Below, in pieces: positions 17,918 through 26,850 of a stretch of 64,000 nucleotides of DNA. The translations under genes were made by a program, and so were the position numbers. The notes under the pieces are model-generated. The model was not told the origin of the DNA. It made no database searches and was given only the letters and a program-made list of their open reading frames with translations. Each line of letters starts with the position of its first letter. Within the stretch, counting starts at the first letter, position 1. Origin of the DNA: CAWGLW01 sp963823525 (GTDB lineage: Bacteria > Pseudomonadota > Gammaproteobacteria > Steroidobacterales > Steroidobacteraceae); assembly GCA_963823525.1 (NCBI GenBank), contig CAWGLW010000001.1, positions 558,001 to 622,000 on the forward strand. Direction: 5' to 3'.

Positions 17918-19168
17918 TCATGTGGCCGGGCGCTCGGCAATCAGATGCACGTCGCTGATCGAGCGCTCCCGGAAGCCTCCCTCGCAATAGAAGAGGTAGA
18001 AATCCCACATCCGAATGAACTCCTCCGGATAGCCTTGTGCACGAACCTCACTGAGGTGTTCGTGGAAGTTGCGGCGCCAGTGGCTCAACGTCGTCGCATA
18101 GTGCAGGCCAATGTCGTCGACGCGGACAACCTTGAGCGCGCTGGAAACGGCGATCGCCTCGCGCATGGCCTGGACGGACGGCAGGCAACTGCCCGGGAAA
18201 ATGTAGCGTTGAATGAAATCGACCTGGCGACGGTACTGCTCGAAGCGCTCGTCCTCAATTGTAATGGCCTGGATCAGCATGCGACCGCCCGGCCGCAGCA
18301 ACTGCTCGCACTTCGCAAAGTACGTCCGGTACTGGTCTGCACCGATGGCTTCGATCATCTCCAGAGAGACGAGTTTGTCGTATTGGCCAGCGAGGTCGCG
18401 ATAGTCGTCGAGCCGCAGCGTGATGCGGTCCTCGAGCCCTGCGGCGGCAACACGCTGCTTTGCATAGTCGTATTGCTCCTGCGATATCGTCGTACTGGTG
18501 ACGCGACAACCGAACCGGCTCGCCGCGTGAATAGCCATGCCGCCCCATCCGGTACCAATTTCAACGAGGTGGTCATCGGGTTGCAGCCCGAGTCGCTCGC
18601 AGATGCGGTCCAGCCGCGTCAGCTGGGCCTCCGCCAGCGTCGCGTCCGGGTTATCGAAAATCGCACAGGAATACATCATGCTCGGGTCGAGCCAGAGCGC
18701 AAAGAAATCGTTGCCAAGGTCGTAGTGGGCCGAGATGTTTCGCTTCGCGCCGCGTCGCGTGTTCCGGTTGATCCAGTGAAACAAACGCTGGGCCGGCGCG
18801 CTGAGGCGCGCCAGGCCCTCTTCCATGCCATCGAGCATGCCCCGGTTACGGACCATGATGCGCATCAGTTCAACGGGATTGTCGCACTGCCAGTAGCCGC
18901 GCATCCACGCTTCGCCGGCGCCGATCGAACCGCCAAAGGCCACGTCCCCGTAAAAGCGCGGGTCGTTCACCGTGACGGTCGCCGTCAGTACCTGCCCGCT
19001 CGAACGCTCGCCGAACACGTGCCGCTGCTCGCGATCTTCGATCACCAGCACACCGTGCTTCAGGCCATGCATCTGCCGCAGCACGAGCTTCCGGGCGATT
19101 CCATCAAGTATTCCCGGACGCTGGGTACCCGCAAGATGGCCCGGTGAGTTTAACGGTATCGCTTTCAT
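17918..19168 (-). CDS. cfa: Cyclopropane-fatty-acyl-phospholipid synthase
   Basis: The 416-residue SAM-dependent methyltransferase adds a methylene across the double bond of unsaturated acyl chains in membrane phospholipids. It shows the N-terminal DPRFYGDVAFGGSIGAGEAWMRGYW lead (in parts), ISAHYDLGNDFFALWLDPSMM, the SAM loop LVEIGTGWGG, VSLEMIEAIGADQY and FIQRYIFPGSCLPS. Length and motifs match true CfaS. The start ATG overlaps the stop of the DUF1365 gene in a TAATG arrangement, so translation is coupled. With FAD oxidoreductase and DUF1365 just upstream it forms the trio often seen near light- or singlet-oxygen-responsive regulators. Confidence 0.92.
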   Translation of the reverse strand: MKAIPLNSPGHLAGTQRPGILDGIARKLVLRQMHGLKHGVLVIEDREQRHVFGERSSGQVLTATVTVNDPRFYGDVAFGGSIGAGEAWMRGYWQCDNPVELMRIMVRNRGMLDGMEEGLARLSAPAQRLFHWINRNTRRGAKRNISAHYDLGNDFFALWLDPSMMYSCAIFDNPDATLAEAQLTRLDRICERLGLQPDDHLVEIGTGWGGMAIHAASRFGCRVTSTTISQEQYDYAKQRVAAAGLEDRITLRLDDYRDLAGQYDKLVSLEMIEAIGADQYRTYFAKCEQLLRPGGRMLIQAITIEDERFEQYRRQVDFIQRYIFPGSCLPSVQAMREAIAVSSALKVVRVDDIGLHYATTLSHWRRNFHEHLSEVRAQGYPEEFIRMWDFYLFYCEGGFRERSISDVHLIAERPAT

Positions 19169-19941
19169 TATCGACTCTCCACCAGGCTCGCCATGGTGCC
19201 CGGATGATCATGCACGGGCGCCCCCTTTATCCACAACAGCAGCGCCTGCCAGTGAATGAGCGTGATGACTTTGAGCGTCATCAACGGATAGACCGCCAGA
19301 ACTCTGGCGAGTGCGCGGCCGGTGATTTCCGTACGCCCCAGCGATAAGGTCGCGCTGAAGATACGCCCACCCTTGCGGGCCGTTTCCATGTGCACCAGCA
19401 GTCGTTTTGGAGTCGTTCCAAAACGCCAGACGTAGTCAACGTCCATTTCCATGAACGGCGAGACGTGCATCTGCTTCTTCGGCGCAAACTCGCTGACCTT
19501 CCCGTCACCCCTGTTGGACTGTTCGCCCAGCACATAAAGGTGCCGTTCGCCCCAGGGCGTGTTATTGACCTCAGCAACGATCGCTTCGACCTCTTCGCCC
19601 TGCTTGTCGAAGCAGTAGTAAAAACTCACGGGGTTGAAGCAATAGCCGAAGTAGCTCAGGTGGGTAAGCAGGCGGATGGGCCCTTCCGGGCGGTTTCCAG
19701 TCTCTTCCTCTACGCGCTGGCGCACACATGACGCCAATGACTGCCGAGCATCACCGAAGTGGTCCTCGCGCCGGAAGCGAGCCAGTGCCCAACGTCGTAC
19801 GGACCAGAACCAGCGGCCCTCGAATACTTTATCGAGTTCGGCCAGGTCCAGGTACATCATGAACAGCCGGTATCGGAATCCGTGTGAAACGGGCGCGACG
19901 CGACTGTGCCTAACCCACCCTTCGAAAATCGCGCTGTTCAC
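19168..19941 (-). CDS. DUF1365 domain protein
   Basis: This is a DUF1365 protein of 257 residues from the GTG at 19941 (VNSAIFEGWVRHSRVAPVSH is the usual family start). The frame is open farther upstream to 20112, but that stretch reads through the preceding gene and is not conserved. Other family features are HSFRYRLFMMYLDLAEL-type start strands, LLTHLSYFGYCFNPVSFYY and EVNNTPWGERHLYVL. The family always occurs beside a FAD oxidoreductase and Cfa-like methyltransferase and is thought to take part in fatty-acid modification; no activity is established. It overlaps the oxidoreductase by 32 bp. Confidence 0.88.
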   Translation of the reverse strand: MNSAIFEGWVRHSRVAPVSHGFRYRLFMMYLDLAELDKVFEGRWFWSVRRWALARFRREDHFGDARQSLASCVRQRVEEETGNRPEGPIRLLTHLSYFGYCFNPVSFYYCFDKQGEEVEAIVAEVNNTPWGERHLYVLGEQSNRGDGKVSEFAPKKQMHVSPFMEMDVDYVWRFGTTPKRLLVHMETARKGGRIFSATLSLGRTEITGRALARVLAVYPLMTLKVITLIHWQALLLWIKGAPVHDHPGTMASLVESR

Positions 19942-21187
19942 TGCGCCTCCTTTCCTCAAAGTGCTGCAGGGCGTTGAGCGCGCTGACGACGCCATCTTCA
20001 TGGAAGCCAAACCGCCAGTAGGCCCCACAGTAGTAGCTGCGCCGGGCGCCATTGACTTCAGCATGACGGCGCTGAGCGGCGACGGCCTCTGGCGTGAACA
20101 CCGGGTGTTCATAGTCGATGGTCCGGATAATCCGCGATTCGTCGATTGCCTCGCTGTTGTTCAGTGTAACGCAGAACTGCACCGGCGCATCGAGACGCTG
20201 CAGGATGTTCATGTTGTAGGTCAGTGCGGCGCGGCCGTCCCCCTGACGGAGAACATGGTAATTCCAGGCGGCCCAGGCGAGCCTGCGGCCCGGCATCAGG
20301 CGGGCGTCTGTGTGCAGAACGGCCTGGTTCGACTGGTAGCGAATGGCACCGAGCACCTCGCGTTCTTCCGGCGTCGGGTCCTCGAGCATCGCCAGCGCCT
20401 GATCGCTGTGGCAGGCGATAAAAACCTGATCGAACTTCTGGAACTCCGCGCCGCGGACCTTGACCAGCACGTGTGTCGGCAGGCGCCGAATAGATTCCAC
20501 TGGCGCGCTCAGGTGGACCCGGTCCGCGTGACCGGCGATCAGCTTCGAGAGGTAGCTACGCGATCCGCCCTTGACGACCCGCCAGGTCGGGTGATCGTTA
20601 ACCGTCAGGAGACCATGATTATCAAAGAACCGGACAAAAAATGCCGCCGGCATCTGGCGCATAACGGCCGGCTCGGCCGACCAGATCGCCGCACCCATTG
20701 GAATGATGTAGTTGTCAATGAACTCGGCGCTGAAGCGCCCCTTTTCAAGGAATTCACCGAGCGTCACAGACGGCGCATCGGGACGCAACAGTGCCGGTGC
20801 CTCGCGATTGAAACGCAGGATGTCGAGCACCATCCGGTAGAACGACGGTCGAAACAGGTTACTGCGCTGAGCAAACAGCGCATTGACGCTCGTGCCGTTG
20901 TACTCGAGGCCTGTGCATTCGTTCTGCACGCTGAAGCTCATCTCACTGGCCTGTGACTCGACACCGAGCTCATCGAGCAGCGCGATAAAGTTCGGGTAAG
21001 TGCGATCGTTAAATACGATGAACCCGGTGTCCACGGCATAAGTCCGGCCGCCCCAGCTCACATCGAGGGTGTTCGTGTGGCCGCCCGGACGATCGGCCGC
21101 CTCAAACACCGTCACCTCGTGCTTCTGGGCCAGGCGATAGGCCGCCACGTTGCCGGCAATGCCCGTGCCAATGACAGCGATCTTCAT
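19910..21187 (-). CDS. FAD-dependent amine oxidase-like oxidoreductase (lipid-modifying candidate)
   Basis: The protein has the FAD-binding N-terminus MKIAVIGTGIAGNVAAYRL with the GxGxxG loop, and the acidic EAADRPGGHTNT that follows. Other matches are GFIVFNDRTYPNFIALLDELGV, IPMGAAIWSAEPAVM and the late FHEDGVVSALN. Proteins of this group pair with DUF1365 and Cfa. In Rhodobacter a member (UfaD) is reported to desaturate methylated fatty acids on the way to furan fatty acids. I chose the ATG at 21187, whose A overlaps the stop of the desaturase gene (ATGA), giving 425 residues. An electron-transfer role in membrane lipid modification is inferred from context. Confidence 0.82.
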   Translation of the reverse strand: MKIAVIGTGIAGNVAAYRLAQKHEVTVFEAADRPGGHTNTLDVSWGGRTYAVDTGFIVFNDRTYPNFIALLDELGVESQASEMSFSVQNECTGLEYNGTSVNALFAQRSNLFRPSFYRMVLDILRFNREAPALLRPDAPSVTLGEFLEKGRFSAEFIDNYIIPMGAAIWSAEPAVMRQMPAAFFVRFFDNHGLLTVNDHPTWRVVKGGSRSYLSKLIAGHADRVHLSAPVESIRRLPTHVLVKVRGAEFQKFDQVFIACHSDQALAMLEDPTPEEREVLGAIRYQSNQAVLHTDARLMPGRRLAWAAWNYHVLRQGDGRAALTYNMNILQRLDAPVQFCVTLNNSEAIDESRIIRTIDYEHPVFTPEAVAAQRRHAEVNGARRSYYCGAYWRFGFHEDGVVSALNALQHFEERRRSEQRDFRRVG

Positions 21188-22122
21188 GCGCTTTGCTCCG
21201 CCAGGCGACCGGCATCCCTTCGGTTCTCTGGAACGTCGCGCAGGTCCCACACCACACCGAGGCGCTCGAGCGCCTTCAACAGATACCAGGTCAAATCAAA
21301 CTCCCACCAGTAGAAACCCTGGCGGACCGATGAGGGGTAATGATGATGGTTGTTGTGCCAGCCCTCGCCGAAGGTCAGCACCGCCAGCCAGGGGTTATTA
21401 CGGCTCTCGTCCCGGGTCGCATACCTTCGCGAGCCAAAGCGATGCGCAAGCGAATTGATCGTGAACGTGGCGTGGTAGAGCACAACCGTCGAAACAAAGA
21501 ATCCCCAGACCAGTAACTGACCGCCGGTCACACCGAGCCCCGGAGCCCAGCGATGGAGCGCGGCACCCAGGGCAAACAATCCCGTTGCGAGAAGCGCCGG
21601 GACCAGGATGTCAAAGCGATCGAGGAAACGCAGTTCCGGGAATTTCATCAGGTCGCGCACGCGCTCGCTTCGTAACGGGAAGTTGCCACGCGACAGAAAC
21701 CAGCCAACATGGCTCCAGAGGAAACTGTCCTCGATCGGCGAGTGCGCATCGCCCGGACGATCGGAAAAGTTGTGGTGATGCCGGTGGTGCGCGGCCCACC
21801 ATAACGGACCGCGCTGTACGGCGGACGCACCGATCACGGCAAAAACAGTTTGTGCCGCCCGCGAAGTCCGGAAGCTGCGATGCGAGAAATAGCGGTGATA
21901 AAAACCGGTAATGGCAAACATTCGCACCGCATACAGCCCGACCGCCACGGCGACAGCAAAGGGGCTCCAGCCGACCCAGATGATGGCCAGGCAGGCCAGG
22001 TGCATCCCGATAAACGGCACGGCCCGCAGCCAGTCGATGCGACGATCATCCGGGTCAGCCTCGTCAGAGACAGCGGCATCGAACCAGCGCCGCAGCGCTG
22101 ATATTTTCGGATCGCTCACCAC
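21184..22122 (-). CDS. Fatty acid (delta-9 type) desaturase
   Basis: This is a membrane di-iron desaturase of the acyl-CoA delta-9 type, 312 residues, with the three histidine boxes HRYFSH, HHRHHH and HNNHHHYP. Two hydrophobic pairs flank the boxes (about residues 33-70 and 170-205). It inserts a double bond into saturated acyl chains, which supplies the unsaturated substrate that Cfa-type enzymes need. Its start overlaps the lipocalin stop by 7 bp and its stop overlaps the FAD oxidoreductase start by 4 bp. The coupling supports a single membrane-remodelling unit. Confidence 0.9.
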   Translation of the reverse strand: MVSDPKISALRRWFDAAVSDEADPDDRRIDWLRAVPFIGMHLACLAIIWVGWSPFAVAVAVGLYAVRMFAITGFYHRYFSHRSFRTSRAAQTVFAVIGASAVQRGPLWWAAHHRHHHNFSDRPGDAHSPIEDSFLWSHVGWFLSRGNFPLRSERVRDLMKFPELRFLDRFDILVPALLATGLFALGAALHRWAPGLGVTGGQLLVWGFFVSTVVLYHATFTINSLAHRFGSRRYATRDESRNNPWLAVLTFGEGWHNNHHHYPSSVRQGFYWWEFDLTWYLLKALERLGVVWDLRDVPENRRDAGRLAEQSA

Positions 22123-22664
22123 TGCTGTGGCACCTTGCGAATCTTCGACAGGTCGTAACCGGCCGCTTCGATCATGCGCAGTATCGAGTCGTATCGCTTC
22201 TCCGAAAGACTGGGTTCACGGGCCATCACCCAGACGTAGTCACGTTTATTGCGCCCGATGACCGTGACCTGATAGTCCTCGTCGAGATAGATAATCCGGT
22301 AGTCGGCCTTGATCGGCCAGACGAACTGCATGCCCCATTCGGCGTTGGTCTCGCCGTTGAGGATAAAGCCTCGAGGGTTGTAGCGCTTCGCTTCGCCATC
22401 GAAGCCGCCCTTGCGAAATGTGAAGACAGTGTCGATCGTGCCGTCCGGATCGAGACTGTAGGACTCGACCGCGTTGTATGCCTGCGTTTCAATGTACGTT
22501 GGTATGTTGGCGATCACATACCAGTCGCCCATGAATCGATCGACATCGACATGGTCCACCGTCGCCAGCGGCGGCTGGGACGTGCAGGCGCTGCACGCCA
22601 TCGCGAACAGGATCGCAGTAGCTGATTTCGGCGCGTTCATTGACTTGCGATTTTGTGCGTTCAT
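22116..22664 (-). CDS. Blc-type lipocalin (first copy in operon)
   Basis: The 182-residue lipoprotein lipocalin has a signal sequence and lipobox in AMACSACTSQ. The lipocalin motif is DRFMGDWYVIANIP, and the barrel ends with VWVMAREPSLSEKRYDS. It shares only the family pattern with the lipocalin at 17326, so it is not a recent duplicate. A lower start at 22640 would remove eight residues. It lies 3 bp after the DUF6134 gene and is followed by the desaturase. A role in carrying fatty acids or lysolipids in the outer membrane is inferred from the Blc family. Confidence 0.87.
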   Translation of the reverse strand: MNAQNRKSMNAPKSATAILFAMACSACTSQPPLATVDHVDVDRFMGDWYVIANIPTYIETQAYNAVESYSLDPDGTIDTVFTFRKGGFDGEAKRYNPRGFILNGETNAEWGMQFVWPIKADYRIIYLDEDYQVTVIGRNKRDYVWVMAREPSLSEKRYDSILRMIEAAGYDLSKIRKVPQQW

Positions 22665-22667
22665 GTT

Positions 22668-23309
22668 CTACATCAACTCGTAGCGTAGCGTTCGATCGCC
22701 CTGGGTCCGGCTTTCGAGTCCCAGCCAGTGATCGTCAAGCGAATACCAGATCTGCATATCGAGTTCACCTGCCTGCAGCCGGTAGCGCACCGCCTCGACG
22801 GACTCTCCACGCACCATGCGACGATCCCGTGTCGGCTCGGAAACCTTGACGGATACGTATTCGCCACTTTGCGTGTTCAGCAGCCGCTGCCGCTCGAGAA
22901 AACGGGGATTCCAGTACGCGAAGCTCATGACGCACTCGGGAAGTCGCGCCTCGCCCGACGTGCCGGAAACGGAGAAAAACCCGGCTTTTTGCTCACCGAG
23001 GACAAAGAATGGCTCGCCGTTTGCATCGGTCGTGGATTCAATGCCGGTGAGACATTCACCGTCCCAGGTCTCCACGTTGCGGTGCTCGTACCGATAAACC
23101 GTGGCACGCAGGAATTTGACGGCGAAATCCGCCTGGGTTTCGAGGCGGAATACGCCATTCTCACCGGCAAGATGAAAGTGCTGACTGCCGATCTCCTTGT
23201 CGTCGAGCGAAACCCTGAACGACCACTCACGCGTGTTCGATGTCTCGGCCTGAGCGGGAGACGTCGCAAGGATCATCAGGCTGATCAAAAAGCATAGGTT
23301 ACGTGTCAT
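22668..23309 (-). CDS. DUF6134 exported protein
   Basis: The 213-residue protein has a cleavable signal (hydrophobic residues 4-17, APAQA-like cleavage near 21). The mature domain is all beta and begins REWSFRVSLDDKEIGSQHF, with FAVKFLRATVYRYEHRNVETW and the GLESRTQGDRTLRYEL end. This pattern is the DUF6134 (formerly unnamed) family found almost always in this gene neighbourhood. It probably sits in the periplasm, but its function is not known. It precedes a lipocalin by 3 bp and follows DUF1295 by 12 bp. Confidence 0.78.
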   Translation of the reverse strand: MTRNLCFLISLMILATSPAQAETSNTREWSFRVSLDDKEIGSQHFHLAGENGVFRLETQADFAVKFLRATVYRYEHRNVETWDGECLTGIESTTDANGEPFFVLGEQKAGFFSVSGTSGEARLPECVMSFAYWNPRFLERQRLLNTQSGEYVSVKVSEPTRDRRMVRGESVEAVRYRLQAGELDMQIWYSLDDHWLGLESRTQGDRTLRYELM

Positions 23310-23321
23310 AGCGCATCTCCA

Positions 23322-24110
23322 TCAGGCCGCGCCGTCAGATCTGGGCGGACCGGGAAAAAAGGCGTTGGTCCGGCGAATGTAATCCACGTATCCGGGCCGG
23401 CGCAGGCCGATGTCCTTTTCCAGCAGCACGACTCCCGATACTTTCAACAACAGCAGCGACATCAGCAGCGGCGAGATGATGGTCCACCACCCGCCGGCCG
23501 CGGCAGCCAGGCAGAAATACCCCCACCAGAGCGTAAATTCTCCGAAATAGTTTGGATGCCGGGTCAACCGCCACAGCCCGGTGTCGAGCACCTTCCCGTG
23601 ACTGGCGGGATCGGCGCGGAAACGCGCCAGCTGAAGATCGCCGGTCACTTCGAAGAACATGCCGGCCATCCAGAGCGCGACGCCCAGCGCGTCGAGCCAG
23701 CCAAGCGCCGACGAATCCGAGGAAGCGACCAGCAACGGCAGCGAAATGATCGCCGCAAGCGCCGCCTGAAACCCAAAGACGATGTAGATGCTCTTGAACG
23801 CGAAATTGGGTTCGTTGTTGCGCCGAATCGCCTGGTAACGCGCGTCCTCGGGCTTGCCGTGATTTCGGAGCGTGATATAGATCGACAGACGCAGCGCCCA
23901 GACGCTCACGAGCAGCAGTATCAGCCATCGGCGCGGGCCGACTGGATCGACGAGATATTGATAGACTCCAAGGATCAACAGGAACATCAGCGACCACAAT
24001 GAGTCGACGCTGCTTACGTCCCTGCGAACGAGGCTGATCAGCCAGAAGCCGAACGCCGCGGCCAGCGCCGCAGCGACGGCCCAGCCGTATGCCGTCAGGT
24101 CAAGCGCCAC
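23322..24110 (-). CDS. DUF1295 membrane protein (steroid-reductase-like)
   Basis: The 262-residue integral membrane protein has about six hydrophobic segments. It carries the DUF1295 signatures VDSLWSLMF, LRLSIYITLRNHGKPEDARY and the C-terminal LWRLTRHPNYFGEFTLWWGYF. The last region is the ICMT/5-alpha-reductase-type cofactor-binding motif. Family members are likely reductases or methyltransferases acting on lipids in the membrane. It overlaps the DUF2878 gene by 11 bp, showing tight coupling. A 5-alpha-reductase-type fatty-acid activity is plausible, but unproven. Confidence 0.85.
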   Translation of the reverse strand: MALDLTAYGWAVAAALAAAFGFWLISLVRRDVSSVDSLWSLMFLLILGVYQYLVDPVGPRRWLILLLVSVWALRLSIYITLRNHGKPEDARYQAIRRNNEPNFAFKSIYIVFGFQAALAAIISLPLLVASSDSSALGWLDALGVALWMAGMFFEVTGDLQLARFRADPASHGKVLDTGLWRLTRHPNYFGEFTLWWGYFCLAAAAGGWWTIISPLLMSLLLLKVSGVVLLEKDIGLRRPGYVDYIRRTNAFFPGPPRSDGAA

Positions 24111-24645
24111 GACGCAACACCGTCATCGGCACCTGCACACCGTCAAAGCGCTGACCCAGCGCAACGAGCAGCGGTGTTATCAGCGCCCAGCCAATGGCCA
24201 GCGCGATGAGCGCGGCCGATTCATTGATGAATTGCAGCCCGCCCAGACGGGCGCCGGCCGCGTAACTCAGGGGTCCTCCGATGGCACCGAACACGATCGC
24301 GAGCCAGGGCCGACCACGAAGCCAGCGCATCGAGCGGTTTAATGTCGTCGCAAATGACAACCACAGCGCAACGATCCAGTAAGGGGCCGTTCCCGCCCAG
24401 ATCGTGCCGTTCGGATATGCGATCCAGCCGCTGCGAACCAGCACCGAATCAAAGACGGCACCGAGTACACCGGCGAGCGCGATCAGCACCAGTTCCGGCC
24501 CGGGCCGATTCGCCAGTAGCAAATGCAGCATGATGACGACCAGCACCACGGCCGGCCCCAGCAGCGGATAACCGTTTGCCGCGCCAAGCACGCAGCTGAA
24601 CCAGCCCACCTGGAACGCCACGACATTCAGCAAGAGCCGGTTCAT
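24100..24645 (-). CDS. DUF2878 membrane protein
   Basis: This is a small integral membrane protein of 181 residues from the ATG at 24645, which overlaps the preceding methyltransferase stop by 4 bp (ATGA). It is almost entirely hydrophobic, with about five transmembrane helices. It begins MNRLLLNVVAFQVGWFSCVL, a DUF2878 signature, and contains FDSVLVRSGWIAYPNG. An upstream frame reaches 24756 but overlaps the methyltransferase and is not conserved. The family occurs beside Cfa-like methyltransferases and DUF1295; no activity is established. Confidence 0.83.
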   Translation of the reverse strand: MNRLLLNVVAFQVGWFSCVLGAANGYPLLGPAVVLVVIMLHLLLANRPGPELVLIALAGVLGAVFDSVLVRSGWIAYPNGTIWAGTAPYWIVALWLSFATTLNRSMRWLRGRPWLAIVFGAIGGPLSYAAGARLGGLQFINESAALIALAIGWALITPLLVALGQRFDGVQVPMTVLRRGA

Positions 24646-25694
24646 CGATCCTGTCCACGCCTGAAGCGATAATGACCCACCAGCCACTGCTGTCCACGGG
24701 CATGCCCGAACAGTTCGGCGCACGCCATGAAGAAAATACGCCAGCGCATGAACCACTGGGCCGCGCGCTCCCTGCCATAAGTCGCGGCAAGCACCGGCAT
24801 GACCGCGTCTTTGCGTCGGTCCATGTTGGCAAGCCAGGCGTTTGCGGTCTTCTCGTAGTGTCTGCCATCCCAGAACCAGCGGCGCTCGAGGGCCAGGTCC
24901 TCCTGGAAATGCAGCGGCAGGTCGGCGCTCGGCATGATTCCGCCCGAGAAGAAATGCCGGCTCATCCAGTCACCCGGGCCGTTATCCTCGAACGGATAGG
25001 CACAATTGCGGTGGCAGAAAATGTGCATCAGGAAACGGCCCTGGGGGTTCAGCCATCGCTCGATACGGCTGAACAGCTCCGGGTAGTTACGCATGTGCTC
25101 GAACATCTCGACAGAGACGATGCGGTCGTAACGGTCCGCGGCCTCAAAGTCATTCATGTCGCGGGTCAGAATCGACAGGTTGCCAAGCCCACGCCGAGCC
25201 GCCTCGGCTTCGATGTGCTGCCTTTGCCCATTGGAATTCGAAACGCCGGTTATGCGCGACCGGGGATAGCGCTCGGCCATCCACAAGGTCAGCGACCCCC
25301 ACCCGCAGCCGAGCTCCAGGATGGAATGGCCGTCCTCGATCCCGGCGTGCTCGCAGGTCAGCCTCAGTGACTCCGCCTCGGCTGAATCGAGCGAGGGGCA
25401 TTGCTCCGGCCAGTAACCGCTGCTGTATTTTCTATGCTTGCCAAGTACCAGGTCGAAGAACGCAGCGGGCACTTCATAGTGCTGCTCATTGGCGAGTTCC
25501 GGCACGGGGGCCACTTCCGACTCGCGCATGGCGGCAACAAAGGCATTCAGGTCTTCTGCGGCGCGTTCTATATTGCGCGCGTTGATTTCCTCGAGACGCG
25601 CGGCCAGCAACCGGCGTATGCCTGCTCGAATGGCACTGTCGGGAACCAGCCCGGTCTCGGTCCAGCCAATTGCAGTTTCCGCCAGTTTACTCAT
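24642..25694 (-). CDS. Cfa-like SAM-dependent methyltransferase
   Basis: The 350-residue protein (ATG 25694) belongs to the cyclopropane-synthase superfamily but differs from the true Cfa at 17918. It has NEQHYEVPAAFFDLVLG, KYSSGYWPEQCPSLD, the SAM loop ILELGCGWGSLTLWMAERYP and VSVEMFEHMRNYPELF. It lacks the N-terminal domain of CfaS. Related enzymes methylate fatty-acyl chains; the Rhodobacter UfaM used for furan fatty acids is of this broad kind. Its start overlaps the regulator stop by 8 bp, so it is probably translationally coupled to the light sensor. Confidence 0.85.
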   Translation of the reverse strand: MSKLAETAIGWTETGLVPDSAIRAGIRRLLAARLEEINARNIERAAEDLNAFVAAMRESEVAPVPELANEQHYEVPAAFFDLVLGKHRKYSSGYWPEQCPSLDSAEAESLRLTCEHAGIEDGHSILELGCGWGSLTLWMAERYPRSRITGVSNSNGQRQHIEAEAARRGLGNLSILTRDMNDFEAADRYDRIVSVEMFEHMRNYPELFSRIERWLNPQGRFLMHIFCHRNCAYPFEDNGPGDWMSRHFFSGGIMPSADLPLHFQEDLALERRWFWDGRHYEKTANAWLANMDRRKDAVMPVLAATYGRERAAQWFMRWRIFFMACAELFGHARGQQWLVGHYRFRRGQDR

Positions 25695-26676
25695 CGCCGG
25701 TCTCCGGTGGGTGCGTCCAGGTCGGGCCGTCATTCGGGCCGGCGCGTACGTCGACGCGCGGCTCGATCGTGGCCTGCAGAATCCTCAGGCCCGTGTTCAT
25801 GTCCAGGCCACAGGCGATCGCGCCTGCGCGCTCGATTGCTCCGACACAGGCAACCGACGCCGCGCCGCCAACGAAAACCGGGGCCGGGGTCGACTGGACC
25901 AGCCGCGGCAGCTCTCGTTCGAGCACGGCAGGAGCCGGCTTTACGGTGCCCGAGAGGATAATGGCTTTACAATCGGCCTTATCAACAACCTGCGGTAACT
26001 CCCCCAGCGGCATATCCGAGCCGAGAATGATCACCTGCAGGCCCCTGTCATTGGCGGCCAGCGCGAACAACAGCAGGCCGATCTCGTGCCGGTCACCGGG
26101 CAGGCAGCACAGCAGAATCCGGGGGCCGGAAGCGTGGCGGACACGGTGGTGGAACCGCGCGCCGAGCTTGCTGCGCAGATAGAATCCAAAGAAATGTTCT
26201 TCGGCGACACTGCCGGTTGAACTCGCCCAGCGACGCCCCAGTTCGCACAACAGTGGCGAAAGCAGGCGATCCGTGACGACTTGCACCTGGTAGAGCGCCT
26301 GCATTTCCGTGTAGCTGGCATCGAGTGCCGCCTCATCGAAGCGAATCACCGCCGCCAGCATGCGATTGATGTGGCGCTGCCAGACATCGAGGGTTTCGCT
26401 TCCTGCCGCGGTAGTCGGCACCGTCTCTTTAGCCAGTTCAGCCGGCACCTCGCCGATGCGCATGCCGCGATCGAGAAGACCGACGACACGATGAATGAGG
26501 TCGATGTCCGACTGGGTGTAGAGCCGGTGACCGCTCGCCTTGCGCACCGGCTTTATGAGGCCGTAGCGACTCTCCCAGGCCCGCAGCGTGATTGCATTGA
26601 CGTTCGTGAGCTTCGCAACCGTGCTGATCGGGTACAGTGCGACGGAAGCCGCACCGGCATTGTTGCTCTTGGGCAT
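25687..26676 (-). CDS. litR: MerR-family B12-binding light sensor (CarH/LitR type)
   Basis: I use the ATG at 26676, preceded by GGGAG with 7-base spacing; longer starts exist up to 26805 (329 residues from 26676). The N-terminal MerR HTH reads YPISTVAKLTNVNAITLRAWESRYG, and the middle and C-terminal parts are a cobalamin-binding helical domain plus a Rossmann domain. Numbered from the 26805 start, the diagnostic W-x9-EH motif is W193/E203/H204 and the cobalt ligand H240 lies in DRHEIG. This set is what CarH and LitR use to bind adenosylcobalamin and release DNA in light. It is encoded inside a photolyase and lipid operon. I infer a light-dependent repressor of the neighbouring genes, including possibly itself. 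Confidence 0.87.
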   Translation of the reverse strand: MPKSNNAGAASVALYPISTVAKLTNVNAITLRAWESRYGLIKPVRKASGHRLYTQSDIDLIHRVVGLLDRGMRIGEVPAELAKETVPTTAAGSETLDVWQRHINRMLAAVIRFDEAALDASYTEMQALYQVQVVTDRLLSPLLCELGRRWASSTGSVAEEHFFGFYLRSKLGARFHHRVRHASGPRILLCCLPGDRHEIGLLLFALAANDRGLQVIILGSDMPLGELPQVVDKADCKAIILSGTVKPAPAVLERELPRLVQSTPAPVFVGGAASVACVGAIERAGAIACGLDMNTGLRILQATIEPRVDVRAGPNDGPTWTHPPETGDE

Positions 26677-26850
26677 AGACACGCTCCCATCCCGGGCCTC
26701 AACGTTATACATTTTCTTCACAACCCAAGAAGTCACCGGCCCGGCAGGAACCGACTGAGGGTGAGCGGATGGCCGATTGACATCCAGCCTGAGCCAGCGA
26801 TGCATTGACAGGGGAGCATATCGGGGTCGCGATCATCATGGCTCCCATTC

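Noticed and set aside
17882..19147. 421-codon plus-strand frame opposite cfa.
   Set aside because: Antisense shadow of a clear Cfa gene; no conserved motif, and codon use reflects high GC only.
19676..20956. 426-codon plus-strand frame opposite the DUF1365 and FAD oxidoreductase genes.
   Set aside because: Shadow across two overlapping, motif-bearing genes; no independent start or family evidence.
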